Assembly: GCA_963989245.1 (NCBI GenBank)
Contig: OZ022347.1
Location: 3,844,448 to 3,908,447 of the forward strand
Source of the DNA: Nansenia antarctica
Lineage: Eukaryota > Chordata > Actinopteri > Argentiniformes > Microstomatidae
Length of the DNA stretch: 64,000 nt
Direction: 5' to 3'
The notes beneath the pieces were generated by a model. That model searched no databases. It was not told the DNA's origin and saw only the letters and a program-made list of their open reading frames with translations. A program made the translations under genes and the position numbers. The stretch's first letter is position 1. Each line of letters opens with the position of its first letter. Below are positions 43,701 to 52,854 of the stretch, in pieces.

Positions 43701-46700
43701 CAGATGTGACTGCAGCATTTCCACTCCAGCTCGTTGTCTTTGAAGAAGCTGTCAATAATCAGAAATATTTCCTCGCCAGTTGTCTTTCCTGGCAACGTCT
43801 TGCAAAACAAGATATGCTCATTTATGTCGGACTCTTCTTTATAACGCACAAAAGCCAGCAGCTGAGCCTCCCCACTGACCTAGGTCATTTCATCTAATTG
43901 CAAAGCGAACTGACCTGCTTGCTTAATTTGATCCACCACTTGTCCGACAATATTTATGGACATAATCAATCCGACGGGAGACGGTATTGTTTGATAATGG
44001 TACCAACTTGAGCGCGTCAGCTGCTTTCTTGTCCAGCATAGTTTTAGCCAAAATCATAGCGGCAGGCAAAATCAGATCTTCGGCGATTGAATGTGTTTTT
44101 TTTGTTACTTAGCCACCAGTAATGAAACAGCATAGGACGCCTCCAGTGCTTTGCTTGACACACTTGCCGCTTTCTTCAGTGTAGCCTGACTTGACTTGAA
44201 CTCTGACAGTTTTCGGTTGAAAAAGTCGTCAGTTTTACCAACAGTTGCTAGGTGTTTGGTGCTCTGGTGTCGCTGTATATGGGATGGCTTCATTGAATTA
44301 TTAGCCAGGACTTCGCCGCAGAAAAAGCACTGTGGCTGTGGTGGATCAGCCGGTGTACATGTAAATCCCCACAAAACATGTTTCCAGATAATAGCGGGGT
44401 CCTTTTTTCTTTTTTGCCTCAGTTTTCTTGACCGTTACTGTAGCTGGTCGTTTTAGCCATCTGTCCATCTTTGCGGTAGGTTGCCATCTGACAGGCCTAG
44501 CTGACTTGCGTGCGAAAATGATCGTGAACATGATTTAAATGTGACGTGACTACCACTTGTGTTACAGTCATCACCTGTCGGGGAGGAACTTCAGTTGCAG
44601 CGTACCATTCTAACAACAGGTTTATGAAATGACTTGTATATTTATAAAAAAAATTGGAAGGGGAAATAAATTATAATTCCAAATCTTTCCACGTACCCCC
44701 TGCAATCCCCTCACGTACCCCTAGGGGTCCGCGTACCCCCGGTTGGGAACCACTGGTCTAGTGGATAGTGAGTTGGACTTGGGATCGGAAGGTTGTGAGT
44801 TCAAATCCCGCCTGAAGCCACACCACTACTAGTGTGCCCTTGGGTAAGGCACTTAGCCCTCAGTTACTCCAGGGGGAATGTCCCTGTAATTCGTAATTGT
44901 AAGTCGCTTTGGATAAAAGCGTCTGCTAAATGGCTAAATTAAATTAAATTAAATTAAATGAAGTGCTTCGAGAAACTAGTCCGGGCCCACATACTCACAC
45001 GCCTCCCGCCCAACCTGGATCCATACCAGTTCGCCTACAGAGCCCACAGGTCCACAGAGGACGCCATCGCGAAGACTCTCCACGCCACTCTATCCCACCT
45101 GGAGAGGGGAAACAGCTACGCGAGACTGCTCTTCGTGGACTTCAACACCATCCTTCCAGACAGGCTAGTGACCAAACTACTAGACCTGGGTCTATCACAC
45201 TCTATATGTGCGTGGATCAAGGACTTCCTGACCGACCGCCCCCAGAGGGTGCGGGTGGGCCCCCACACCTCCACAGCCCTCAGACTCAGCACTGGGTCCC
45301 CCCAGGGCTGCGTGCTAAGCCCCATCCTCTACAACCTCTACACCTACAACTTCACCCCCGTCCACCCCAGCAACTCCATCGTAAAGTTTGCAGACGACAC
45401 CACCGTGGTGGGATGTATCTCGGGGGGGGACGAGGCGGCGTACAGGGATGAGGTAGAGCAACTGAGCAAGCTGTGCAAGGTTAACAACCTGCTGCTGAAC
45501 AAGTCAAAGACCCAGGAAATCATCGTAGACTTCAGGAGGAAAAAGTCCGAGATCCAGCCCCTGCTCATCGACGGAGAGAGCGTGGAGAGAGTCTCAACCC
45601 TCCGATTCCTGGGGATGCACATGCGGGATGACCTGACCTGGAAGGACAACACAAAAGGCACCATCAAGAGGGCACAACAGCGGCTATACACCCTGAGAGT
45701 CCTCAGGAAGGAACACAGCAAGCAGGAGATACTGGTGACCTTCTACCGCGGCGCACTGGAGAGCATCCTCACCTACGGCATCTGCAACTGGTTCTCCAGC
45801 TGCACAACAGCGGAGAGAAATGCGCTACAGAGAGTCGTGAGAACAGCACAGAAGATCACCGGCGCCCCCCTCCCCTCTCTGGAAGAGCTGTACAACACAC
45901 GCTGTCTCAGGAAGGCCTCCAAGATCTCCAGGGACCCGACCCACCCTGGGTACGTACACTTTACCAGGCTGCCCTCGAAAAGGCGGTTCAGGACCCTGGC
46001 CGCTAAGACAAACAGACTGAAGAACAGCTTCTACCACAGGGCCGTCCAGGCCCTGAACACAGCAAAGACCTAAGTTCTGGGCCCTGGACAGTCTGGACGG
46101 ATTGTATGGCAGCTGCTGGACTGAAAAAATCAGGTGTAGTGCTGAGGCACAAACATGTACATTTCAAGCCTGCAAACTGTGACACTTTAAATAACGTGAA
46201 ACAATACTATTGTGCAATATGACAACCCTAGTCGTCTATCTGTACAGTATAGTACAGTGGATTGTGTACATAGCCTTTATTTATGTAAACCAGCTCCTTC
46301 CCTTCTTGTGATTTTTTTTTTAAAGTTTTTTTTTTTTTTCCTTTCCTAACACCAGGGGAGCCACCCCTCCTAAATGTCGTTGTTTGGTACCTGTACTGTA
46401 GCAATGACAATAAAGTCCATTCATTCATTCATTCATTCATCTCTACTTTTAAGTATCTGTATTTATTCAAGTCTATCTAGTTTACAGGGATTAAAGCAAA
46501 AACTAAATCTCCTGCCGGAAAAAAAAATTCGGGCCAAATCAGGGTGAAAAAACGGTGGCTTTCCGTGCGCAAAGCGCGCGTGCGATTTTCCGTTCTACGT
46601 TCTAATGCTTTGACTTTTCTTTCGAAAAATGTAAATACATTTCCGCGTTGTAGAAAATCAATGACACATCGCTAGTCAACTAACATAGCTTGTTTTGTGA

Positions 46701-48420
46701 GCCTGCTAAACAATGTACAGTAGTGTTCTAGTTAACTAGGTAGCAGTCCAATCCATTTTGTTGCAGTGTTTTGGACTTGAATAGCGAGTTTGTGTTGTGA
46801 TTCTCAACAACGTTGAAACGTAGTTTCGCCCTTTTCCATATTTTTGAATAATAAATGTGTGGACTGACGATGTAGCGCAGCCTAACTTATTCTAATAATT
46901 ATTTAACATACTTTTATTGTGATAATGATTCCCCCCTCCTCCCAGACAAGGTCACATTATTATTAGATTGGTTGTTTGCGTGTCGGGTGAAGTTAGCTAA
47001 ACATTTAACCTGCTAGCTAGCAAGAGAAACATAATGTCACTCTCCAAAGGTCTAAAGAGGAAAGTTGACGGTGAAAACAGCGCATTTAAACAGGAATGGA
47101 CAGCGAACTATGCGTTCATCCTACCTGGTTTCATCAATGCAAAGCCGTTGTGAGACTCTCATTTTCCGTGCTCACAATGAATGTTCCCTTCCACCTATAT
47201 ATGCGAGTCGTCCTTTTCATCAATGAATGCGATAGACAGACTAGAGGAATCGATTGGTGCATAAAAACCTTGAGAACTGCCGGATTAAAGTGACGTCCAT
47301 AATAATAATAAAAAAGAATAATACATTAGACTTATAGCGCTTTTCTAGACACTCAAAGACGTCCATATCACCAGATAACAAATAGTGACCGATGGGAGAT
47401 GCCAGTTTTCTCATTAAGTGAGATTTAATAGCCTAATATTTTTTTTTCTATTTTTAATGAATGGCTCATTGTAATTATTATCCCTAGTAAGGTAGCGTGT
47501 TTGCTCTGTCGTTTCAGGAGCATATAGGCTAAGCCTATGCACCACCACCCCTCGCCCTCCATGATCAAGCGGATTCAGCTTTTTTTTTTTGCGCCGATTT
47601 TGTTGTCAATGTTTTTCATCAAATTAAACTGCATTTGCTTTGTTACTGTTCACATGTGTGGTGCAGTCACATTCACATAGCCTATAAGTAAACATTAAGT
47701 TTGAATGATTTACTGAGCTGGCGTTACTTTTTTCAAACTACACACCGCATGTCGGCTATTTCAGCACCACGCGTTGTCCACCTACTTATCACTATGAGGG
47801 GTTCAGCGCACCCCGCTGCAAGTTACTGTCGCATAGTTGTAGCCAATAAAGGCCTATATGTAGGCTATATAGGCTATTATATATCATTTATATACCTAAT
47901 ACCGACATCAAAATAGATTGTATGCCTATTGTATCATATTACACCAGGTAAAATTCGTCACAACTTGGAATAAATCCGTCGCAACTTGGAATAAATCCGT
48001 CGCAACTTGGAATAAATTGACGGAAATCCGTCGTAGCGATGGAGAACTTTAATCCCTGAGTTTATCTTATCTTATTCATAGAGCCCACAAGCAGTTGGCT
48101 AACTTAAAAACTAAACTACCGGCTTTACAGTTGTTATGCACTTATATCATAAGCTCATAGGCTAGCTAGCTAACTATCTAGCTAACGTTAGCTGCTCATC
48201 CAACATTGAAAATCATATGTAGCTAGCTGACGTTAGCATTGTGATGTGTAGCTTATCTTATAATATTATTATCTTATTATATCTTACCTGATAATCCAAG
48301 TGTGGACCCGATCTCACCCCATGCTCGGTCCTTCACCTGGGCATCATGGTACAATCTGTCATTTGTCGCATATAAAAAATAATATTTTTCGACCTCAAGG
48401 ATCAGCCGTTCGTCGTCCAT
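33599..48420 (-). CDS. Harbinger accessory Myb/SANT-MADF protein, three exons, 220 aa
   Basis: Exon 1 (48288-48420) begins at ATG 48420 with MDDERLILEVEKYYFLY and ends at donor GTAAGA. Exon 2 (34288-34447) follows acceptor CAACCAACAG and encodes AECKERWRSLRDQFSKFKNK, ending at donor GTGAGC. Exon 3 (33599-33968) follows an AG and encodes a Pro/Ser/Arg-rich linker, then DEMYYFAMSIVPMLNSL, ending VSMLDEFAQIEAQNQSLT. Exon lengths 133, 160 and 370 sum to 663, exactly 221 codons, with matching phases and no stops. Exons 1 and 2 form a MADF (Myb/SANT-like) DNA-binding domain. In Harbinger elements this partner protein brings the transposase to DNA and the nucleus. The intron between exons 1 and 2 is ~13.8 kb and holds the transposase's catalytic exons on the other strand. 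Confidence 0.82.
33975..34110 (-). repeat. SINE/L2-tail-like fragment in the MADF intron
   Basis: AATTTAGCAGATGCTTTTAT then CCAAAGCGACTTACA is the widespread fish tail motif, and its complement ends the SINE at 44764-44957. No tRNA head is present. It lies between MADF exons 2 and 3 and does not disturb the splice sites. Confidence 0.65.
34715..38306 (+). pseudogene. hAT transposase, ZBED1/ZBED4-like, three exons, one frameshift
   Basis: Exon 1 (34715-36140) encodes a complete BED finger (CKLCQCELKYSG...NLAAHLKKKH), then the RNase-H core with ITTDGWTSC, VTDNASNM, CFGHTINL and TRWNSSFEML. Exon 2 (36258-36390) is a 44-residue linker. Exon 3 (37930-38306) encodes the hAT dimerisation domain with LPLLASLAKTYLCIPGTSVP, the SECVFSTAG signature and a stop. 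Splice phases agree (0 and 1). One frameshift near 34990-35010, equal to one extra base, separates the BED finger from the core. Otherwise ~645 codons would be open. It looks recently inactivated. Confidence 0.9.
36414..37649. mobile_element. hAT-type MITE in intron 2 of hAT element 2
   Basis: Inverted ends TAGGGATGGACGGTTTCC and AAAACCGTCCATCCCTA-like are flanked by perfect 8-bp duplications GTGGACAG (36406-36413, 37650-37657). Sub-terminal AAACCGGTTTTC palindromes are present. Inside, a TTGATTGATTGATT tract at 37210-37230 and a following AGCGCATTTCTCACAAAAG segment are a further SINE/LINE fragment. No transposase. It lies between splice sites, so it does not break the host coding exons. Confidence 0.93.
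39109..39552. mobile_element. 444-bp hAT MITE in the Harbinger transposase exon
   Basis: Inverted ends TAGGGCTGCAACGATTAGTC and the matching right end TTGCAGCCCTA are flanked by perfect 8-bp duplications CGTGTGAC (39101-39108, 39553-39560). Removing it with one TSD copy restores the frame YMTCD|AIIESM, so it is the disabling lesion of that gene. Confidence 0.96.
40392..40943. other. Harbinger 3' flank of the transposase, poly(A) signal
   Basis: Noncoding. AATAAA at 40593-40598 could terminate the plus-strand transposase transcript. Remaining sequence up to the LINE start at 40944 shows only a short (AAT)n tract near 40700 and nothing recognisable. Confidence 0.6.
42812..44755 (-). mobile_element. 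hAT (ZBED5-like) inside the SINE
   Basis: Inverted ends CAGTGGTTCCCAACC and GGTTGGGAACCACTG are flanked by perfect 8-bp duplications GTCTAGTG (42804-42811, 44756-44763). It is the same broad family as hAT element 1 (CAGCGGTTCCCAAAC ends) but internally deleted and reversed. Confidence 0.95.
43396..44531 (-). pseudogene. ZBED5-like hAT transposase remnant
   Basis: Minus-strand pieces in order are an N-terminal basic segment (MDRWLKRPATVTVKK), a BED-like CFFCGEVLANNSMKPSHIQR...H part, then after a gap WMHCIIHREALASKRMSPEL and TDVRWLSRGSV, where a (CA)n tract near 43408 and the element end cut it off. Much of the core and all of the dimerisation domain are missing. Confidence 0.85.
46485..48058 (+). 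mobile_element. hAT deletion derivative (GTF2IRD2/ZBED-like)
   Basis: Inverted ends CAGGGATTAAAGC and ACTTTAATCCCTG. The flanks share only AGTTTA (46479-46484, 48059-48064), so the TSD is partly eroded. A frame at 47034 encodes KRKVDGENSAFKQEWTANYA up to a stop at 47153. From 47179 a C-terminal block with YICESSFSSMNAI follows directly. N- and C-termini of a hAT transposase are thus joined with the core removed. 47958-48015 has three AACTTGGAATAAATCCGTCG units. A 57-bp SINE scrap sits at 47301-47357 between GACGTCCAT copies. Confidence 0.8.
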
Positions 48421-48918
48421 TCCTGCAACAAGCTTTCAAGCACCTGTGGTGATTGACAGCTGACTCGCGTGAATAGCAATTCGCAATAGCTGAGTAGTTG
48501 ACTACAAGCCTTTTCAATCTGGTATTATCTCTATTAACCGCTGTGGTGATTTAACAGCTGATAAAAAAAATATAATATATATATCATAATATCAAGTGCA
48601 CTACAAACAGAGCAAAACAATAAAACACCAGAAAACAACCAATAGGCTATACAATTATAACCAACAACTACAATTGTAAATATACAATTGGTCTCATTGT
48701 GACATCTGCGTCCACCGTCAAAAATCAAACTTCGCCGAATTTTTACTTTTGACGCAGCCATCGGACGCAACGCAACGCTGACGCAACGCAGCAAGTGGAG
48801 CACCTTTCATTGATTACAATGCATTTGATCCCAATTCCGGACGCAACGCACATTTGACGCAACGCTCGATGACCATGGTGGAGCTTGGCCGTAAGCAAGA
48901 ATTGACTAGGAGTTGTAC

Positions 48919-50266
48919 CAGGGGTGGCCAACCCGCGGCTCGCGAGCCGCATGTGGCTCTTTGCCTGTCTCTGTGCGGCTCTTTAATCCATTCATTAAAA
49001 GTGCGTGGTTCGCTCTCTGTGTCTCAATAGGCGTCGTTTTGGTATGGCAATTCATGGCACTCGCCATACCTGGCTTAACATTGAAAAAAATCTGAAACAC
49101 GTTTAGTCATGTTGGTGATTTTATCCACTACACACAACGGTAACTCAAATCCTCCCGGCTCCATCTCACCCCACCAGCCAGGCGCTGTAGTGGAGCGCAG
49201 GGTTGCCAGACGGGATTTGACAATTTCAAGCCCAACCAGTCTAAAAGCTGCCGAATCCACCCGTCCAGAGTGACCAAAAGTAGGCCTATCTGGCAACACT
49301 GGTGGAGCGGGACATCGGTTCCTCCATAAACAAGCCATGAGTAACGTTCATGTTAAAACCTTGTCCACGATTCTCGTTCATTCAGGTGGGTTAAACAAAC
49401 CGTATAAATGCCATTTACATAATGTTGGTTCAAATGTAACATATTAATGAACAAGTTCATGTCATGTTCTGTCAGTACAAACATGTTCTAATGTTATTTT
49501 AGTGAGTTCGCTAGTTAGCGAACATTAAAGATTACAAGAGCTAGTTTACGTATGTCAACAATGTCTCTATTCTCAATAATTTCAGTAATAATTGTACCAA
49601 ATTGGGGCCAGTAACACTGACTTGTGTGTGAGTAAGTTATATGTGTGTGCAAGCATGTTTTTGATATTATCAATCGTCTCACTTTTACTAGTTGAGCTGG
49701 TAAAACAAATATGCCAGGGGAAAAAAGGAAAATGGACATAAAGACCTCTTTTGGTCAAAGGGCAGCAGAGACAGGGACAGGGACACAGGTGAGGTCTAAA
49801 CAGGTGACAGGGACACAGGTGAGGTCTAATCTAGCGTTTTAACAGTGCAGTTCGTTTAGAGTTGAGAATAGCTAAATCTGTTATGTTTTGTTTCTAAGGA
49901 GATTGAACCAGTCTGCCTGCTAGGAAAGATGTAGGCTACTAGCTGCATACTGTAGTTGTCTCCTTTATTCATCACCTTAATGTCATATAAGTAAATTGTA
50001 TAGAAACAACTCACCAAAATTGACTATTGCACAACTGTTTTGAAAAAAAATCCACCGAGGGGGGGAACCCCCCTTCAACCCCCCCACTCAGACCTTGCCA
50101 TACCGTGGCCTTTGCTGAAATGACACCACTGGTCTCATAGCCTATTGGAAATGTATTGCGTGTGTGTGAATGAGCGCTTTTGTGAGCCCGCATGTATGAT
50201 GTGGCTCTTTCTGGTACCCCAACAATTTTTTGTGGCTCTTAGTCTCCGACTGGTTGGCCACCCCTG
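48919..50266. mobile_element. Non-autonomous hAT of 1.35 kb
   Basis: Inverted ends CAGGGGTGGCCAACC and GGTTGGCCACCCCTG are flanked by perfect 8-bp duplications AGTTGTAC (48911-48918, 50267-50274). The sub-terminal GTGGCTCTT motif is present at both ends. Internal sequence is noncoding, with a small ACAGGTGAGGTCTAA direct duplication near 49785-49830 and a nested MITE at 49198-49301. Confidence 0.94.
49198..49301. mobile_element. 104-bp hAT-type MITE
   Basis: Ends CAGGGTTGCCAGACGGG and CTATCTGGCAACACTG, flanked by perfect 8-bp duplications GTGGAGCG (49190-49197, 49302-49309). Same family as 11324-11414. Confidence 0.92.
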
Positions 50267-50313
50267 AGTTGTACAATAAATACCATTATGAAATGAGGGA
50301 TATTCATAACATT

Positions 50314-50486
50314 CAGATGTCTACCGATCACTTATCCCCCTATTTTTATTGATATCCCCCCCTATTTATGTCTATTTATGTCTCATTCTTGTTTTTTTAT
50401 TATCTTAGGACTATGTTTGTTTGTTAGCACCTAGGGTTTGCATTTAAATTTCGTTGTACCTGACAGTAAAGATCATTAATTCATTC
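50314..50486 (+). mobile_element. Short LINE 3' end insertion
   Basis: 173 bp ending in an AAAGATCATTAATTCATTC tail, flanked by 12-bp duplications ATTCATAACATT (50302-50313, 50487-50498). It is a 5'-truncated LINE 3' UTR of Rex1-like style (TTTCGTTGTACCTGACAG). It landed just outside the leader exon's splice donor. Confidence 0.88.
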
Positions 50487-50505
50487 ATTCATAACATTAA
50501 CTTAC

Positions 50506-50712
50506 CATCCAACCCGCTATCTTTCTCCTCCACTTCCTCTCCTCCTTCCTCCTCTTTCACCGTGACTTCTTCCACCTCATCTTTCACCATCACTTCTTCT
50601 TCCTCCTCCTCCTCTTTCACTACCACATTGAGTTCCAGTGTTTGACTGCAGTCCTCCAGCTTCACTGTCACCATCTCTGGACCCCGCTGTGTGCTTGTCT
50701 GGGCTGGAGAAT
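50506..50712 (-). pseudogene. Zinc-finger acidic leader exon, copy 3, start deleted
   Basis: Encodes SPAQTSTQRGPEMVTVKLED and a Glu-rich run like copy 2, ending at donor GTAAG (50501-50505). A deletion joins the middle of the exon (GGGCTGGAGAA) directly to upstream sequence, removing the ATG and the MSEHKSTESLG segment. It cannot be translated from the family start. Confidence 0.8.
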
Positions 50713-51115
50713 GGATGGAATCTGGGTAGTGTAAACAATAGAAGAGGCACAAACAGTGGAGGGTAAATTGAGATTACCAATCATCACAGATAGGATATGC
50801 GTTACTCTGAAATGCCAACACAGGTGACGGTCTCCTGAAATACCTACTGTAACCAGCTACGACATAGAAAAGGAGAAATTACACCTCGGCACAGATGAAG
50901 AACAGGTTGTCAGCACTTCAGTAACCTCGTATACAGGATATTGTGTACAGTTCAGGAATAACAACGACTCAAACCTGGGAGTAAAGTATTTGTTATTATC
51001 TGATTTCAGAAACTCACATAGGCATGAGGTGTAGCTCTGAATCAGAAACGTGTGATGTGGGGGGGGGGGAGTGCTGTGGGAGTTGATTAATTAAATGTGA
51101 GGTAAAGCCAGTGGT
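50713..51115 (-). other. Duplicated zinc-finger upstream block, copy 3
   Basis: Near-identical to 17225-17616, without coding content. The similarity ends at GTGGTTA, exactly where the Tc1 element inserted in the other copy, so 51116 onward shows the pre-insertion flank. Confidence 0.75.
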
Positions 51116-51409
51116 TATGTGTTATTTTCGCTGTAAAAGCGCTTTGGAATAAGGCGCTATATAAGTCAGTCCATTTACCTTTTATATTTGAGAATGAGAA
51201 GCATTTCAGTGACATCACTATCCTATATATCTATAGACCTATAGACTTGAGGCCAACAAGGTTTTGTATTGTGTGTACCAGGGTGTTTATAACAGGTGAA
51301 AGATCTGTTCAATATTTAACCAATTGTATAGTGTGGCTTAATAATGGTGAGAAGAGAAGGGCTCATTCCTTATGAGCTTTTCAAAAAATGCCGGTTGAGA
51401 GAGGACGCA

Positions 51410-51680
51410 GGAGTTGCTTGTTCGCCGCTTCTCTGTCCGAAATCTAGGTGTAATTGCAGTATACGGAGTAGATTGTCCTACAAAGACACTTAGACTTAGA
51501 TTTAGTAATCTAAAAATGCATTATACCCCTATACTTTCTTTTATTTATTTTTTGTTTCTTTTTATTATTACTACTCAATCTTTTCAGTTTGTATAGCGTC
51601 TTTGAGTGTCTAGAAAAGCGCTATATAGGCTAAGTCTAATGTATTATTATTAGGCTATTATTATTATTATTATTAATATT
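51410..51680 (-). repeat. Dispersed SINE/MITE-like repeat, copy 2
   Basis: Reverse complement of 11923-12148, followed by an (ATT)n tract as expected for the same element in opposite orientation. Divergence from copy 1 is modest, with a few small indels. Confidence 0.8.
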
Positions 51681-52089
51681 ATGTCGTCATCAGAAAAGAT
51701 ACTGTTGTGAAGGCCAGGTTTTTCAATAACAGACCCATGTTGTTGAGAAACAGAAAAACAATTGGTAGACTCAGTGGCTCTAGGCAGCCTTTATCTGTAT
51801 GTTGAGGATTAGACAAGGGCAGCACACAGTGGAATATTATGGAAACAGGAGTCGTAAGAGGGGGGAGAAGGTTATCTTTTAGCATTTGCCTCTAAGATTT
51901 ACGATCTAATATTTGTTATAAAAGAAGAGTATTTAACATGTCCTCTTGTCTGGGTTAAATCGTCGCACTTGGACATTGTGGGAGCTGTACCTGTATATGC
52001 TGGAGAAAGAACTGTATTTGAACCTTGTAAGCTACACTTTAGTAATTATCAGATAATCTATTATCTGAAAGAATAGTGCAACCCGTGTA
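51681..52089. other. Unassigned sequence
   Basis: No gene or repeat recognised between the dispersed repeat and the LINE 3' end. Confidence 0.4.
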
Positions 52090-52490
52090 AGACGTCTATC
52101 ATTGCTGAAGACTGTGTATTGTGCGAGAGCTGCGACTTCACAGAGAATTGTTGGAACAAACACAACACAGAGGCTACGAGACGGAGAGATCATCATATGT
52201 TTCTCTGTGTACCACATGTACAAAAGAATCGCACCATTTGGTGAGGCTGCATTCTCATTTCATGCACCCAGATTGTGGAATGTACTGCCAGTTTACATTA
52301 GGGATGCAACCTCAGCAAATATGTTCAAGTCAAGACTAAAAACCCATCTTTTTAATATTGCCTATATGACTAAATAATTAAATGATGATTATATAATGAT
52401 TGGAGCACTTTCAGCTGCAACGTTTGCAGGAAAAGCGCTATACAAATATATGATATAAGTCATTATTACTATTATTATTATTATTATTAT
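52090..52490 (+). pseudogene. LINE ORF2 C-terminus and 3' end
   Basis: An open stretch at 52102-52377 encodes PFGEAAFSFHAPRLWNVLPV and DATSANMFKSRLKTHLF, the C-terminal signature of L2/CR1-type ORF2, ending IAYMTK. It is followed by a 3' UTR with AGCGCTATACAAAT and an (ATT)n tail. The 3' part matches the scrambled pieces at 33429-33600. Confidence 0.8.
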
Positions 52491-52854
52491 TATTATATCT
52501 CTTAAACACCAACAGCCATCACAGGCTCGGTGTCAGCAAGAACCAAAACAACCCATTACCATTAGGCTTTATTCCACCAACAAGTTTATTTAAGTAATTT
52601 TCACTCCTTTAGTTGAGTTTGAAATTCACCTGTGTTTGTAATATATATTACTAATATATAATAATAACTATATATACAGTGTTTCCTCTACATGCATTTC
52701 ATCGTGGCGGGCCGCCACGATGGAATTTCCTCCGCCACCATTCAGATTTCTCAAAAAAAAAAAAATAGGCCGCTTTTCAGACCTTCACAGCGCTAGACAC
52801 ACCCACAAGCGCGAAGCGACGCGCTTGCAAAACTGTTTTGTGATTGGTTGAATA

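Larger units (their letters stand above)
42790..44957 (+). mobile_element. tRNA-derived SINE split by a hAT
   Basis: Flanked by 8-bp duplications ATGAAGTG (42782-42789, 44958-44965) inside the LINE RT. Native SINE sequence is 42790-42811 plus 44764-44957. It has an A-box-like GGGTAGTGGTGGTC, B-box-like GAGTTCAAATCCC (after the hAT), the tail motif AGTCGCTTTGGATAAAAGCG and an (AAATT)n end. The hAT entered within the tRNA-like head. Confidence 0.93.
40948..46072 (+). pseudogene. Rex1-like endonuclease-RT ORF, broken
   Basis: The ATG at 40948 opens a frame with a hydrophobic N-terminal segment (LVFLSVFKYICMYTFILVLI), an Arg-rich patch and the endonuclease. A 2-bp deletion near 41663 (relative to copy A) shifts it, and it continues from 41663 through the endonuclease and RT start to 42789. 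After the SINE it runs 44958-46072 with GSPQGCVLSPILYNLY, the FADDTTVVG catalytic box and a thumb/C-terminal region ending ALNTAKT. A 12-bp in-frame deletion turns VDFSSAFNTI into VDFNTI, removing part of RT motif A. No separate ORF1 was seen. Confidence 0.88.
40944..46440 (+). mobile_element. Rex1-like LINE copy B, full length, nested insertions
   Basis: Starts CAAGATGGCGTCGCGCTC like copy A and ends in ATTCATTCATTC repeats (46415-46439) after an ACAATAAAG signal. A SINE inserted at 42790, itself split by a hAT, interrupts the RT. Most lesions are small, so the copy is only moderately old. Its 3' UTR matches the minus-strand fragment at 55298-55378. Confidence 0.92.
23595..48891. mobile_element. 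PIF/Harbinger element swollen to 25.3 kb by nested insertions
   Basis: The left end CGGCCAAGCTCCACC at 23595 and its exact complement ending at 48891 form 15-bp terminal inverted repeats. Sub-terminal GCGTTGCGTCAA motifs are shared. TAA is duplicated at 23592-23594 and 48892-48894. The flanks CTGTCAGACTAA and TAAGCAAGAATTGAC are contiguous at the empty paralogous site 19368-19390, which confirms the ends. Internal Harbinger parts are 23595-24198, 26655-26926, 32958-34488, 38975-39108, 39561-40943 and 48059-48891, plus short links, about 4.8 kb in total. They hold a transposase gene and a Myb/SANT-MADF gene. Everything else is later insertion. Confidence 0.88.

Noticed and set aside
44764..44830. 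tRNA-like sequence with a GTTCAAATCCC B-box
   Set aside because: It is the second half of a SINE head split by a hAT insertion.
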